From the NCBI RefSeq assembly GCF_010015585.1, contig NW_022985067.1, positions 1,400,526 to 1,464,525 of the forward strand: a DNA stretch of 64,000 nt, read 5' to 3'. Under the pieces are notes generated by a model. The model was not told the origin of the DNA. It worked only from the letters and a program-made list of their open reading frames with translations, and ran no database searches. The stretch comes from Eremomyces bilateralis CBS 781.70. Lineage: Eukaryota; Ascomycota; Dothideomycetes; Eremomycetales; Eremomycetaceae. Shown piece after piece: positions 23,242 through 34,995 of the stretch (the first letter of the stretch is position 1; each line of letters starts with the position of its first letter). Both the position numbers and the translations under genes were made by a program.

Positions 23242-23331
23242 TTTTGATGGTGTGGTGGCTTTGGAAGTGGGTAACGTAGGCTGCAATTAACACTATTGTT
23301 GAAAATTTCCGGATGTCGTCAAGGAGAGCCG

Positions 23332-23349
23332 ACGCGTTATTTGACGCGT
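23332..23349. promoter_or_regulatory. Two ACGCGT (MCB) boxes in the ORC1-REV7 divergent promoter
   Basis: ACGCGT occurs at 23332-23337 and 23344-23349, with a further ACGCGA at 23361-23366, all within the 349 bp between the ORC1 and REV7 start codons. ACGCGT is the MluI cell-cycle box bound by MBF (Mbp1-Swi6 type) in yeasts, which drives G1/S transcription of replication genes. Binding here is inferred from sequence only. Confidence 0.6.
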
Positions 23350-23590
23350 TTCGGGGGATGACGCGAGCTCCCAAAGCGGAAGTCTAATTGAATTTCCACA
23401 TCCCCCGCCTTTCCGATGCCATACGGAGTACACATAACACAATACACCTTCACCAAGCCTACTATACCGTCCTTACCGTACTGAGGTATGTAGGTACACT
23501 TTCTTGCAATCATATAGCAATCAAAATATTGCCTTAATGACCTACACTAGTCATCTATCAGCCAGCTAATCCAGCCCCCTCTCATCTCCA

Positions 23591-24361
23591 ATGCCAACCC
23601 CCTCCTCCCTCTCCTCCCTTACTACCTCTCACGGCCTCATCTCCTCCTTCTCTACCTTCCTCACCATCGCCATCCACACCATCCTCTCCGCCCGTGCCGT
23701 CTACCCCCCCGCCTCCTTCCTCGCCGCCCGCGCCTACAACCACCCCGTCCGCCAGAACCGCCACCCGCGTGTCTGCGCCTGGATCACCGACGCCGTGCGC
23801 GCCGTCGAGGTGCAGCTGCGCACCGGCGACGTCGCCCGCGTGGTCGTCGTGCTGTTCGCGCCGCCGGGAAGTGGCAGGAGGCAGAGGGCGCTAGAGCGGT
23901 TCGTGTTTGATGTGGGGAGGTTGCCAGTTGTGTCGGCGGGGAAGGGAGATGCGGTGATTGTGCGGGAGGGAGAGGAGATGGGAGACGGGGAGGAGCGAGA
24001 TGACGGGGCGGAGAGGCGGATGATGGCGGATCTGGAAGAGGAGTTCCGGGCGGTGATGGGGAGGTTGATGGGCTGCGGTCAGCGATTGGCGCCGATTCCT
24101 GAGGGGTGCACGTTTACGGTGGCGATGGAGTTGAAGACGGATGGGAAGGCGCCGGTTGGGCATCCGCAGGCGTGGATACCGGCGGAGGGGCCGCTGCAGG
24201 CGAGAAGAGAAGGGGAGGCGGGCGGTGGGGAGGATGGAAGGGTGGTGAGAGGGGGGGATTTGGAAGGGCAGAAGGTTACGGCGGTGAGAACGGTGGATGT
24301 GGGGGAGATGGCATTTGAGATGTGGATAGAGGAAGGGAAGGCGAAGTGGGACGACGGATAG
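23591..24361 (+). CDS. rev7: Rev7/MAD2B, HORMA-domain subunit of DNA polymerase zeta
   Basis: A single exon of 256 residues, mostly one HORMA domain. The diagnostic early part reads LISSFSTFLTIAIHTILSARAVYPPASFLAARAYN, then PVRQNRHPRVCAWITDAV; the conserved block LERFVFDVGRLP and the late FTVAMELKTDGKAP follow. Rev7 bridges Rev3 and Rev1 in translesion synthesis and closes around short Rev3 peptides through its HORMA seatbelt. The middle (residues 125-145) carries a Glu/Asp-rich insertion, and the 190-225 region a Gly/Glu-rich one; both are likely disordered loops. It shares its promoter with ORC1 and is convergent with the protein kinase C gene, 309 bp between the stop codons. Confidence 0.9.
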   Translation: MPTPSSLSSLTTSHGLISSFSTFLTIAIHTILSARAVYPPASFLAARAYNHPVRQNRHPRVCAWITDAVRAVEVQLRTGDVARVVVVLFAPPGSGRRQRALERFVFDVGRLPVVSAGKGDAVIVREGEEMGDGEERDDGAERRMMADLEEEFRAVMGRLMGCGQRLAPIPEGCTFTVAMELKTDGKAPVGHPQAWIPAEGPLQARREGEAGGGEDGRVVRGGDLEGQKVTAVRTVDVGEMAFEMWIEEGKAKWDDG

Positions 24362-24670
24362 GCACTCGACCAGGCCATCAGAGCAAGGGTCGATTCGGAC
24401 AATGAACCAAGCAAAGGTGGGTAACAAGTTCCCATGCACCGGTTTTCTCGAACAGGATATCCTTCTTTTTATTAAGGTTGTCTGTTTTCTGTGGCATTGG
24501 CCAACAACTAAACGGTATATCAGATCTTCCGCCTCTACCGAAACACGGTATTATGAAAAATCCATGACCTCCTGCCGCGCCAAAGGGGACGTGCAATGCT
24601 CCAACCAGAACATATGACGGCGGGAACAGCCCGCGGGAACCGATCGCGGAGATATCTCGCGGCGCAGCGC
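24362..24670. other. Convergent 3' flanks of REV7 and pkcA
   Basis: Short AT-richer spacer with the two 3' UTRs. A minus-strand frame stays open across it in continuation of an alternative last exon of the kinase gene (see findings). Confidence 0.5.
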
Positions 24671-27600
24671 TCAGGTGAAATCGGCGCAGTACGAGAACCC
24701 ACGGAACTCCTCTTGCATGGCCTGGGTAAGGACTAGAGCAAACGAAGTCAGCACAGCGACCCTGTTCGCGGAACGGATGAAACATACCTGATTGCACCGG
24801 GGTCAACACCGGGGTCACGCTCGTGAACTCCTGATCGAAGTTCGATGTGTCCGTCGCCGACGAGATCTGCGGCATGAACGGCGCGGGGATGCGTTTCTGA
24901 TACACATCGTCCCAGTTGATGTTGCGGAAGAACGCGTGGCTCATGATCTCCTGCGCGTCCGTGGGGCCGCTACCGAGCCGCAGCTCGGGCTCGCGCGTCA
25001 GCAGCTTCTGGAGGATCGAGACCGAGTCGCGCGGCATGTGGATCGGGTAGAGCGGCTCGTCGGCGAGGATGGCGTCGTAGATCTCGTCTTCGTCTTCGCC
25101 GCGGAAGGGGGATTGCTGGAGGAGCATTTGGTAGATGAGGACGCCGAAGGCCCACCAGTCGACGGCGCGGCCGTACTTCTTGTCGAGAAGAATCTATGCC
25201 GAAAAGATTAGCGAAATGGAGCGGAATAGAGTAGGAATAGAACTACATACTTCCGGAGCCATGAACTCAGGAGTACCGCAAAAGGTGCTCGTCGTCGAGC
25301 CGTACCACATATCCTCCTTGCAAAGACCGTAATCTGCAATCTTGATGTGCCCATCGAGTGTCAGCAGGATATTGTCCAGCTTCAAATCGCGGTAGATGAC
25401 GCCATTTTCATGGAAGTACTTCAACGCCAGGCACACCTCCGCGGCGTAGAACTGCGCGCGCTTCGTGCCGAACTGGCCGCGCTGGATGTGCAGCATCAGA
25501 TCGCCGCCGCTGATGTACTCCATGACGAAGTACACCCGCGTCTCCGTCTGGAAGCAGGCGTGCAGGTTCAGCAGGAAGGGGTGCTGCTCCTTGTTCGCGA
25601 TGAGGAACACCCGCTTCTCCGACCGGATGCTCTCCACCTCGTCATTCTCGATGATGAACTCCTTCTTCAGCACCTTGATCGCGTACAGCTGCTTCGACGC
25701 CTTGGTTTCCGCGAGCATGACCTTGCCGAAGTTCCCCTTGCCCAGCACGGCCAGGAAGTTGAAGTGGTCCAACCCGATCCGTCGACCGTTGCCAGCCGTG
25801 TTGGCGGGGGGAGGACCTTTCTGTTCGTGTGGCTGGGGTGCCTGTCCGACAATCTGTTGGCCTGGTGGCTGTTGATGTTGTGGTGGCACCGGAACCTGCA
25901 CCTGAACGGCCGGAACTTGGACTTGGGGCTGAGTGTAGGGTGCGCCTTTCGGTGGTGGCGTAGGTGCTCCCGTTTGTTGCGGCGGATACGGCGCCTGGGC
26001 ACCATACCCGGAGACGTTGGCATATCGCGAGGGATCATAGGGTTGATGCTGAGATAGCTGCTGTTGTGGAGGCCGCGCCTGAGTGGGAGACTCGGGATAT
26101 CCGGCATCCGATGGCTGTCCGTACTTCTGGTCCTGGCCTGACGCCGGCCCGAAATCGGTCGATGTTCGCCCGTATCCCGCGCCGCCGGCTGGAACGTTCG
26201 CTTTGCCAGCGAGTGCTGCCGTTGCCGCGGCCGCGGCAGATTGTGACCCCTGTCCCCGATGACCTGGTGGAGGTCGACCTTGGTCGGGTCCCGGCATACC
26301 GGGCTGAGCAGCGCTGTACGCAGCGGTAGCGGCGTCCACAGAATGTCCAGGAGCGCCATGGGGGGGAGGCCGTTGGCCTTGATCATAGCCCGCCTCCTTT
26401 CCATAAGAGTAGCGCTGATCAGGTTGAGGTCTATCAGTCGGCGGCCCATAACCTGCGGTTGCAGGAGGCGTTGGTCGTCCACCCGGACGCAAAGTACGGG
26501 AACTCATGGACGAGATGGACGCAGGTTGGCGTTTCTTTGCGTTCTTAATTTCGGCGAGGATTTGATTTGCGGCTTCCATCGACATGCCACAGAAGTCTGG
26601 GACGAAGTGTAAACATTGAACATGGCAGGTGAGGGAGCACTCTGGACGGGGAATTAGTGAACTGAAAATTTGAAATCGCGCAACAATAGCCATACCTGCG
26701 CATTTGCGCGACGCTTTCCTTCCCAGTGGAAGCATGTATCCACAGTGGCAACACCAGTTCGCTCCCATATTCGAGAAGCCCTCGAAACGGTGAGGAATGC
26801 GATGGTTGAGCTTCGCTTCATCCGGATCGGTCTCCGCGTTCGATTGCGTGATGCATTTCGTGACGACCTTTGGATAGCATTTCTTGTGGCAGGTGTATCT
26901 GCAATCGGAACATTGCATGCCGGCCGCGTACTTGAGGAAATCTCCACACAGCGCGCAGCGCATGATGTTGTAGAACTGCTGCTGCACAAACTTGTGGCCG
27001 TATTGTTCGTGAACATCCTCCTTTCGTTGACGAATCGCACCCTTTCGGCCCAGACCGACGTCGAATGGTCGCTTGTCGTTCGCGGTTTTGGCTAGGCGTC
27101 GTCAACATATTGTTCCACCAAACAGATTTGAATGTAAACATACCAAAGCCAATTGTGAGCTTAATACGACCCACAGGCTCAAGTGCGAACCAGGTATCGA
27201 TGAAGATCGGACCGGTCTGAGGCATGCCTCCATGAGGGTTCACAGGTTGAGCTGCGGATGGTCCTCCATGACCGCCTTGGGTCGGCGGTGGGTTAAATTG
27301 TAGATCGGGCTGAATTTGCCCTTGCCCTCCGGTGCCCATTCGATCGGCAGAGACCCATCCAGATTGATTGAATTCCGCCTCGATCTTCTTTCGGCGCATC
27401 TCCTCAGCGATGTCGGCAATCCGAACCCATAACATTCCTATAGGCATGGGATGGTCGCTGCTTCGGTCATATACTGTCAATTCGATCTCATTCGCCTTGT
27501 CAATGTCGAACTCATGTGCTTCGTCGGTCCATCTATCGGTCCTGGTGGCTCTGGAGCGGCCCTTTATCACGTCTTCGACTTTGATGATCACGAATGTGTC

Positions 27601-28580
27601 GGGTCCTCGGCTGAAACGGCCCGATGCCGCATGGTCAACATCAGCAACAGCATGAATCCGAATGCTGAGGTGCCCCGTCAAGGGTTTGCGGGCTCCAGTA
27701 ACGTTCAAGCTTTCGTCTGAGGAGGCATGCACGGTTAGCAATCTACAACGAAGTGCGCGGAGTTCCGTCTGCCTTACCATCTCCTCCATCCGCCCCTTCG
27801 ATATCAACATGTAGGTCTTCATATCTCTTCAGTGCCTGCTTGAGTAGCTGGATCTTTTGGTTGCTCTCCACTCTCCTGGCTTCGGCATCGCTTTTGCTCT
27901 TCCGATCCCCTTCAATCTGATAGAGCCGGACCATCTTCTCGATCCCATCTTTGTATTGCTTCTCCACGCTAAGTTTGAACTCTAGCTGCGATAGCATGAG
28001 CTGGATGCGGGGGCCAAGGTGAGGGGTATCGTATTTGATCAGATCTAGATAAAAAGTGTTGCGTCAGCTTCTGGGCGATCGGTAATCCGCCGGCGACAAA
28101 CATACCGAGTTTGCTATAATTCGGCCGAGCCTTCGGCGTCCCCGTCGCCGGACCGGGGCGAGAATAGGGAGCAGATGGCGGCATAAGTACGTCCCCTCCG
28201 CTCAGTTGACTATAGTCGCCCGGTGCATCCCCATACCCACCACCTTGTGGATGTCCGGGAGGACCTTGCTGTCCAGGCCCTCCTCGCGGGTCGGCATACT
28301 GATTCGGTCCTTGACCATCGCGACCGCCCTCTCGGTTCATGGACAAGTTGTCCATATCGGTGCCCATTTTCCTCATCTGCAGCTCGCGCATGCGACCCTC
28401 GAGGTACTCGATGTTCCTCCGGCCATCGCGGATCTGCGCGTCGAGTCGGGAGAGCACGGATGGATTGTTGGTGGACTGGCGGATGGTGTTCGCGCCCTTG
28501 ATGAGCGCCTTTTCTCGGTCTATCTTCCTTATCACCTCCGCCATGACCGCATCGTCGCGATCGCCCTGGTGGTCGCCCAT
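24671..28580 (-). CDS. pkcA: Protein kinase C, fungal cell-wall-integrity type
   Basis: Seven exons (28580-28106, 28044-27778, 27716-27144, 27091-26696, 26641-25251, 25193-24788, 24732-24671) encode 1189 residues. Domain order is the fungal Pkc1 pattern: two HR1 Rho-binding coiled coils (residues about 8-70 and 160-235) and a C2 domain (about 255-380, [16 protein letters not shown]). Two C1 zinc fingers follow ([20 protein letters not shown] and [18 protein letters not shown]), then a long Pro/Gln/Gly-rich linker. The AGC kinase domain runs from about 862 ([34 protein letters not shown]), and the protein ends with a hydrophobic-motif tail ([12 protein letters not shown]). The DYG in place of DFG is usual for fungal PKC. 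Pkc1 receives Rho1-GTP and starts the cell-wall MAP kinase cascade. All exon phases agree. Confidence 0.95.
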
Positions 28581-30920
28581 GGTGGTAGATTGCGGCGTGG
28601 AGGCCGTCTAGCTTCCGGGCGGGATTTGATATGGGTTGGAAAGGTTAGGCCTAATAGGCGGTGGTGGAGCCTCGCGTGCTGGAGTCGGGATATCTGTTGT
28701 GCGGCACACACGACAACGCTTCGATCGCTTCGACCGGGTGCGAAGCGATACTGTCGGCTTGCAATCGCAGAGGCCGCAGCAAGGACAACTGGAAGGTTAT
28801 TCACACACGTGCCACGACTTCAAAGGTCGCTGAAGGGTTTGGCTATGCCACGCGTGAATGGCGAACGGTAGTGTGAGAGGGTCAAGCTATCAATTGGAGG
28901 AGGGTGGGATACGGTCCACGGTTCCGAAAGTGATGCAACCCCGATGCAGCTCCGCCACCATACAGTGTAGGGCTCTCCTCCTAGTGACCGAGAAAGTGGG
29001 GCTGCCCCTAAATGTTGCAGACACAGGCGGTCAAAAGCGAGAGAACGAAACCAAATATACCGGAACAGGTAGCCTGGATAGTAGGAGAGGGAGGACGGAG
29101 AATAGTGCAGGCGTTGTTGGTAGTAGGAAGAGACTGGAGAGCCCAGGGAAAGCGAAGTGGGTGAGGGACGATAGTGCTCACTAACTACTCCGCCGCTCCG
29201 GTGATGTGCGTGTGCGGGACGGATACTAAGATTTTGGCGGGGAAGGAAATCTTAGATGCTTAGTATGCCCACCACGCTCAGCTTGCTATGGTATGTAAGT
29301 AAGCCAGCAATGGGGATTCGTCCATCTAACATAAATACACAGGTTCCAGATATCCTGTGGGCGTATGTGCTACAGGCAGCGCTGCTCGAAGCTTTCACTT
29401 GAATGCTCCTTGTGTAGCGAGGCATTGTCTTGATACTCGTCGGAGCCTATTATGCCTAAAAGACACCGGAATGCAGCCTCGCATATTGATAACTGTTGAT
29501 CATCATCACGCCATTGTTATCTTCGGTCTGTTTCCCTCCCTTTAAAGTCGAAAAGTCAGTCATCATAGACCACTTCGAATGATTCTAATCGGATGGGACG
29601 ACAGGTTTGGTGGTGCACGCACAGGTCGTTGAGCCTGCGATCCGACGAGGTAACTACGAGTCATCAATCCGTCCCTCATGCATGCATTTAAAACTGTTAT
29701 TTTCTCTTTGAAATGTCGGCGCCATATTTTCATCCCATCCTATTCGTCATTTCAGGGTGACAATCAAGGCATAGTTTGAAACAGCCCGGTTCACAAAGTC
29801 CTTTCCTCCATCAACATATACCCGAGACAGCGGTTCATGCCTTGCACAAGGAAATCCTGTGTTTTGATTTTCTACCGCGACTTGTCAAATGATCCAAAAC
29901 TTGAGATAGGCTGTCCGCGACTCATTTACGTCGACAATAGCCTCGTGACCATTCATGGATAAGAAATGGACGGCGTGGATAGATTGGTGGTCGAACGCGC
30001 AGCTCCTCTCCATAGAGATGAGAGAAAAGCGATATGTTCCAGGCTAAATTTCTCATGACATGAGATCTGGTGGGCATATTGAATTCAACGTTGAGTTAAG
30101 CAGTGTGGTAGTTGCTCACCGGAATGCACCTTGTCTGTCGATCCCATGTCGTTTCCCATTATATGTCATGATTGTTGACCCGCTTTTACCATATTCTTCT
30201 TCTCTTCCGTTTTTTATTTTCAGCTGCAGAGCTCCTGTTCGTCAACTGGTTTGGTGTTCTCGGGTCTTTCAAGTGTTGAGGTATAGGATTGGTGGTCGTC
30301 CTCGACAATGGCTATTAATCCGGGGTGGATTGACACCATGGAATGCTATTGTCGCCCAACCGGGCGAGATGAGCAAATGTGTCTGGATTGTGGAAGGTAT
30401 ACGCCACAATATCGGTATCATTAGGAAAGGCTACTCAATCCCAAGTTGTATCTGATGTCTGTCGGATCAAGGAGGATAAGCCATGCTCCACAAGGCTTTC
30501 GAGGAAATCTGAATACGGTCAGCCAGGGCCTATAAGCCGTCATCCTTCCTTTTGGAGATGTTCTCATGATGAATCAAATGGACATCCTAATGTCCTCGGA
30601 AGGCAGGCACTCCCGTTGCGTTGTTGATTTTGTCCAGCTCTGCGTTGGCGTCTGACTGTGTCGTTGCAACCCTTCGCGGCAGGTACATGGAGGAGCAATT
30701 GCCGATGATGTGGTCCTCGGCGTAGCGTCAGCACCGGTAGCATTTGAGCTGTCCACATCATTCACATCGAGCCTACCCATGGGAGGCTGGCTTGGTTGGA
30801 GTCTTGCAGAATTAGAACTATGAAATGCGGAGGTAAGTACTGTTGTTACCAGCCACCTGCGGAGGGGCCGGTACAATTGCGCCACGATATTATTAATGAT
30901 GAAACCTAAACTATGGTACT
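28581..30920. other. Long intergenic region upstream of pkcA
   Basis: About 2.3 kb without a recognisable gene. Several frames of 60-156 codons (for example 30060-30455 plus and 30574-31044 minus) have no motifs. The part near 28581 must hold the pkcA promoter and 5' UTR. Confidence 0.5.
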
Positions 30921-30945
30921 CCAGACGCAAAGGTAGCCTTAGATA

Positions 30946-31009
30946 CCTCAGGCCACCGTTCGGTGGATCCTGGTATCCCCCGAAGGTGATTGGCGGAGCC
31001 AGCCTGAGG
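30946..31009. repeat. Cluster of short inverted repeats before the DUF6589-type gene
   Basis: CCTCAGGC (30946-30953) pairs with GCCTGAGG (31002-31009). GATACC (30942-30947) pairs with GGTATC (30972-30977). CCACCG-TT-CGGTGG (30953-30966) forms a tight hairpin. The GC-rich cluster stands out against the AT-rich surroundings and lies 50-110 bp before the likely start codon. It could be a fold-back end or a promoter structure. Confidence 0.4.
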
Positions 31010-31057
31010 CGGAAAGTCCCGCTTTGGCGAACCTTTCCCGCCACCTTATATGTGGTG

Positions 31058-33906
31058 ATGTATGAAAGTTATCTTGAATTGATTGTTGAGACCAGACATA
31101 TTCACAATACAATACTAATATCATTTGAATCGTTAGATCAAGCTTTACATTATCTATTAGTTTTTGAAGATCATCGAAGATGTCTCCCTCCTCTAGTTGT
31201 GAAACTTCATAACTACAGTATGCCTATCTAACCTTAGAATGATCATACACTAAATGATAAATAGTTTCAGACGCAGACGATACATTATCTGAAGACGAAT
31301 TGATTGAAGAGGCCGAAAATACTCCCTCCAACTTTTCCCTTCCGTTCACCGATGATGGTGCCCTGAATACTACACCGAAAGCTCAAAACAAAGCAACTCA
31401 TACCTGCTATGCCGAAATCATGTCAATGATGAAGAAGGGACATTTTACTAGGAACCAGTTCCTCCTTTTTATGATCGATAAGCATACAGGGCAAAGGCAG
31501 ACTGGGAAGCATCAACTTGTTGAAGGGTTTCTTCTTGATCTTCTCCTTGATCCCGATACGCAACGCCATATCATTAAGCATAGGCCTAAGCGTATTCTTT
31601 CTATTCTTCGACACATCTTTACCTGCATCATCTCAGACGAATTTGAAAGCCTGATGCAAGACGAGTCTCAAGTTTTTGGGGCATGGGATGCTGATAAGGC
31701 CCCTGGGAATGTTGGAAGCATGCATCAGATTGTCCGACATAGGGCACCATTATTCTTCTCTATTATTGAGTCAGTTGCCCAGCCCCTAGGCAAGGCGAAA
31801 AAATCTGGCCAGAAACCTCATCATGGACTTACTACAATGATTGCGTCCTCATTGGCCTTTTCCCGGCATAAAAAGCTATCAAATAATCTTCCTAAGAGAA
31901 TTGGGCTTACATTACAAGCTGCAGGTCTGTCTCGCAAAGGTCTGAAGTATCTCCATGCCTTTGGGATGACTCCTACATATAATACGCTTCGAATTTCTAC
32001 TCAGGAGACAATCGGCACAGAAATGGTATTTTTCTACAATCACGATACTATATTCCAACTTTCTAACTACATCTAGCATAGCCTTAAACAGTTTGCAAAA
32101 TATCCTGGACTGGCCGTTGCAATGGACAATTGTGATGGGCATGAGCGACCATCCCATCAGCGGATTGGGAATACAGGCGAAATGTTCAGCTATACATCTG
32201 GAATTGCAGCAGTCTGTCCTCGGATACCTGAAAATGGCCTTTTACAGACAATGCGGAGACCATTTACCCTCCTGCCTCCAGAACTCTTTAACCATGATGG
32301 AGTCCAATTACCTAATACTTCAGGTATCCAAAAACAGAATGCCTTGTTCCTAATCCGGCAGGCAATTGAATTAGCCTTCCCTGATGTAACTCGACAATTG
32401 AAGGCGAGACGGATTAAACTTCCTGAGTTTCCAATAATCGATCGACTCCCAGCAGAGAAGACAGTGAAGAATAACCTTGGGCCTATACCAGTCAACCAGT
32501 CTACAACAAATGGGAATCACCAAATCCTCGAGAAGATATTCTTAGATTTTTTTAAGTTTAATATCGAGACAGACTTCACTGAACGCCTCTTCCTCGTATA
32601 TGGAGATGTCAAAATAGTCATACTTCTCCGGAGCTGTATTAAAGAGCGTGCCGACTCTGAAAGGCCCTTTGATGCTTATAACTGACTACATCCAGTCCCA
32701 GCCCTTTGGCATACACGTTTGAATTTCCTTTATCTTATTACCCGCGAGTTCTATGGCATTGAAAGCTGCAATTTCCTTACATCTACTCTTTGTCACAGCG
32801 CGACCTTCCTTAACCGACGTGGCTTTTCTCGCGAGAATGCCTCATTCAAGATCATGGAAGAAGTAATTACACATAGCTTTTATGCTAGAGTTATTAGCTT
32901 CGTGATTGAACATGTTACAGGCAGCTTCTACCCCCCTAGCATTGAACAGCTTTCAACACATCTAGGAGGTCTATCACCAGCTCAATTCCAGTCATGTATT
33001 GATATGGTTTACCAACAGCTCTTCAGTGCTGACGCTCGGGCCCAGTCCCAAGTCCTTTCTTACGAATCAGAGACGCAGACACTCCGGAACTGGCTATCCC
33101 CTACAGCATACAAGCCCATCTCGGAAACAATCTCACCCAAGACTTTCAAAAAGTATGCAGGATCCTCACCTCCACAAAAGAAACTCAGCGAGATCGAGCG
33201 TATAAACCACCTTCGATTCATTTCAATAGTTGAGGCCTACCTGACCCTCCGATATGCAATCAAGCTTGGTAATATTGGTCAACTCCGACGAGCACTTACA
33301 CAGTGTGCCATTATCTTTGCAGGAGCTAAGCGAGACCAATACCGATATGAGATGCTGCTCCTCTTTACCCAAACGTGTACTCAAGCCTCCGACAAGGATT
33401 TGCAGGATGCTATCCTAGCTGGGGGCTTGATTAATAATCATGAGAGGAGTCTAAACTCATGCCATGAGTTTGATCTTGACGTGGAGCATTTGAATCGGAA
33501 TATCAAAGACTACCTATTAGCCCATGGGACAACATCGACATTTGGCATAGAGAAGCTTTTCTCCCATGGAGTATGGGCTATGTCTGCCACTCAGAAGATC
33601 TCTAAATACCTAGAAGGCACATTTAAGATCAAGATCAATGACTCCCATTCTATCAGCTCAGTACAGCGGCATATCATCCATCTTGCATTCTCAATCTATA
33701 CTGCTCGGAAAAAGGAGGACAATGATGAACACGATGCTTTATTGCTACCATATGATCCATATAAGATCATTACTCGGAGTGGGTCATATAAAGGGAAGCC
33801 AACGAATAACTTTGTACATGGGCAATACTTTGAAGCAGCGCCACTTCTATCCCTTGGGCGCTATGAACTGTTACCATACTTTGAGGAATTTAATAAAATA
33901 GTTTAA
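31058..33906 (+). CDS. DUF6589-type protein, one internal TGA
   Basis: Exons 31058-31217, 31271-32025 and 32077-33906 would encode about 914 codons. Both introns (53 and 51 nt) have good donors, and the second has a TTCTAAC branch. Recognisable family features are TLRISTQETIGTEM before the second intron, then VAMDNCDGHERPSHQRIGNTGEM, the GD motif in FLVYGDVKIVILLR, and HPVPALWHTRLNFLYLITREFYG. I recognise these as the pattern of the fungal DUF6589 family, whose function is unknown to me. The spaced Asp residues (MDN, GD) make an RNase H-like (DDE-type) fold conceivable, but that is inference. One in-frame TGA (32683-32685) stands where a tryptophan is expected before LHPVPALWH. The frame then stays open for 407 codons. 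Next genes are convergent. Confidence 0.62.
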
Positions 33907-34030
33907 GTAAACTGAAGAATTAACTAAAGAAGCTATTGTCTAATGGCTTATATATGAATCACATTCATCGTCATATGGTCAGGTAAGAAGTAATATCAAG
34001 ATACTATCCCTAAGCATATAAATTGGACTG

Positions 34031-34947
34031 CTAGGGCTGCCTGCTTGCTTTGAATTTCTCAGTCGGCTTATGACTTCGCTTCCCATAAGCCCTTACTATC
34101 TCTTCATGCTTTGCTGGAGTCTCATCATGTTGATATTGATCACCCCTATTTCGTCGGAGAGGGAGGATAGTATGATCTGTAGTCATCGGCTATAAAGGCA
34201 CTGGTTGGTTTACCAACTTCTGCCCTTGCTGCCGTCGCTTAGTTGGTGTCAGATCATCATCACCAATAGCAGGCATTGGCATTGGAAGTTTAAGGGGGCT
34301 GCTACCCTCAGGGAGGTTCGAAATATCTGGAAGAGTATGCAGCTTTTGTACTTGTGTAACTTGACGTCGTTTCGGGGATTTTGGGTAAGCACTAGTACCT
34401 TGTGGAACTGGAGGTTGCTGATGCTCTTGTATAGGCTGAGGAGCATCATCGACAGCTGGGCAAGGCTTTAAATGGGGCGTAAAGGTTTGATTTCCAGCAT
34501 CAAACAATAAGGATAGGTCAATCACTCTATCTTGTGACCTTTCCTGCTCTTGAGCTTCCTTTGCCAAAGCCTGCCTCCTTTTTTCTTGGATCTTGCGCTG
34601 TTTCTCCTCTTTTAGTTGGTACTGAGCATGTTCATAGCTCTCCAATGCTTTGCCTAGGCTTATCAAATGTCCATCGTCACATATCCATTGGTTTTGTGGT
34701 AAAGCCTTACGAATTTCTAGCAAATCTCCAAAAAGAAGGATATAATATCCATCTGGTTTCTGTTCCTTTGGTATCCTCTCCTGAAGCTGATTGTATGTGT
34801 TTGCAAGTATTGATAGTTCCTCACGGAAGATCAACCATTGCCAATCTGGTGCATAACACCTGTCCATAGTTTGATATTCCCTTTGCGCCTCTTTATAGAA
34901 GTAGAGTTTAAAGGATCAACTAATGGTCGAAGCCTCTTTGTAGCCAT
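34031..34947 (-). CDS. Coiled-coil, basic protein of the island, interrupted
   Basis: Unrecognised. The longest uninterrupted part (34867-34190, 225 codons) begins DRCYAPDWQWLIFREELSIL, has a Lys/Glu/Gln helix likely to form a coiled coil (YQLKEEKQRKIQEKRRQALAKE), and ends in a Pro-rich basic tail (SPKRRQVTQVQKL, PTKRRQQGQKL). Coding character extends both ways. Upstream, MATKRLRPLVDP at 34947 and LYFYKEAQREYQ lie in frames differing by one nucleotide. Downstream, after a TAG, the same frame reads PMTTDHTILPLRRN to KPTEKFKASRQP before a final stop at 34031. It follows the helicase on the same strand 48 bp away, so the two may be functionally linked. The basic, proline-rich, coiled-coil make-up suggests nucleic-acid or protein binding. 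Confidence 0.45.
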
Positions 34948-34995
34948 TGCTTTGCTCTGGCTAGTCTTGGTTTGTGTATCCAAAGTAGATAGGAG

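Noticed and set aside
30574-31044. Open frame of 156 codons, minus strand
   Set aside because: Low-complexity and without motifs; crosses the fold-back cluster and looks accidental.
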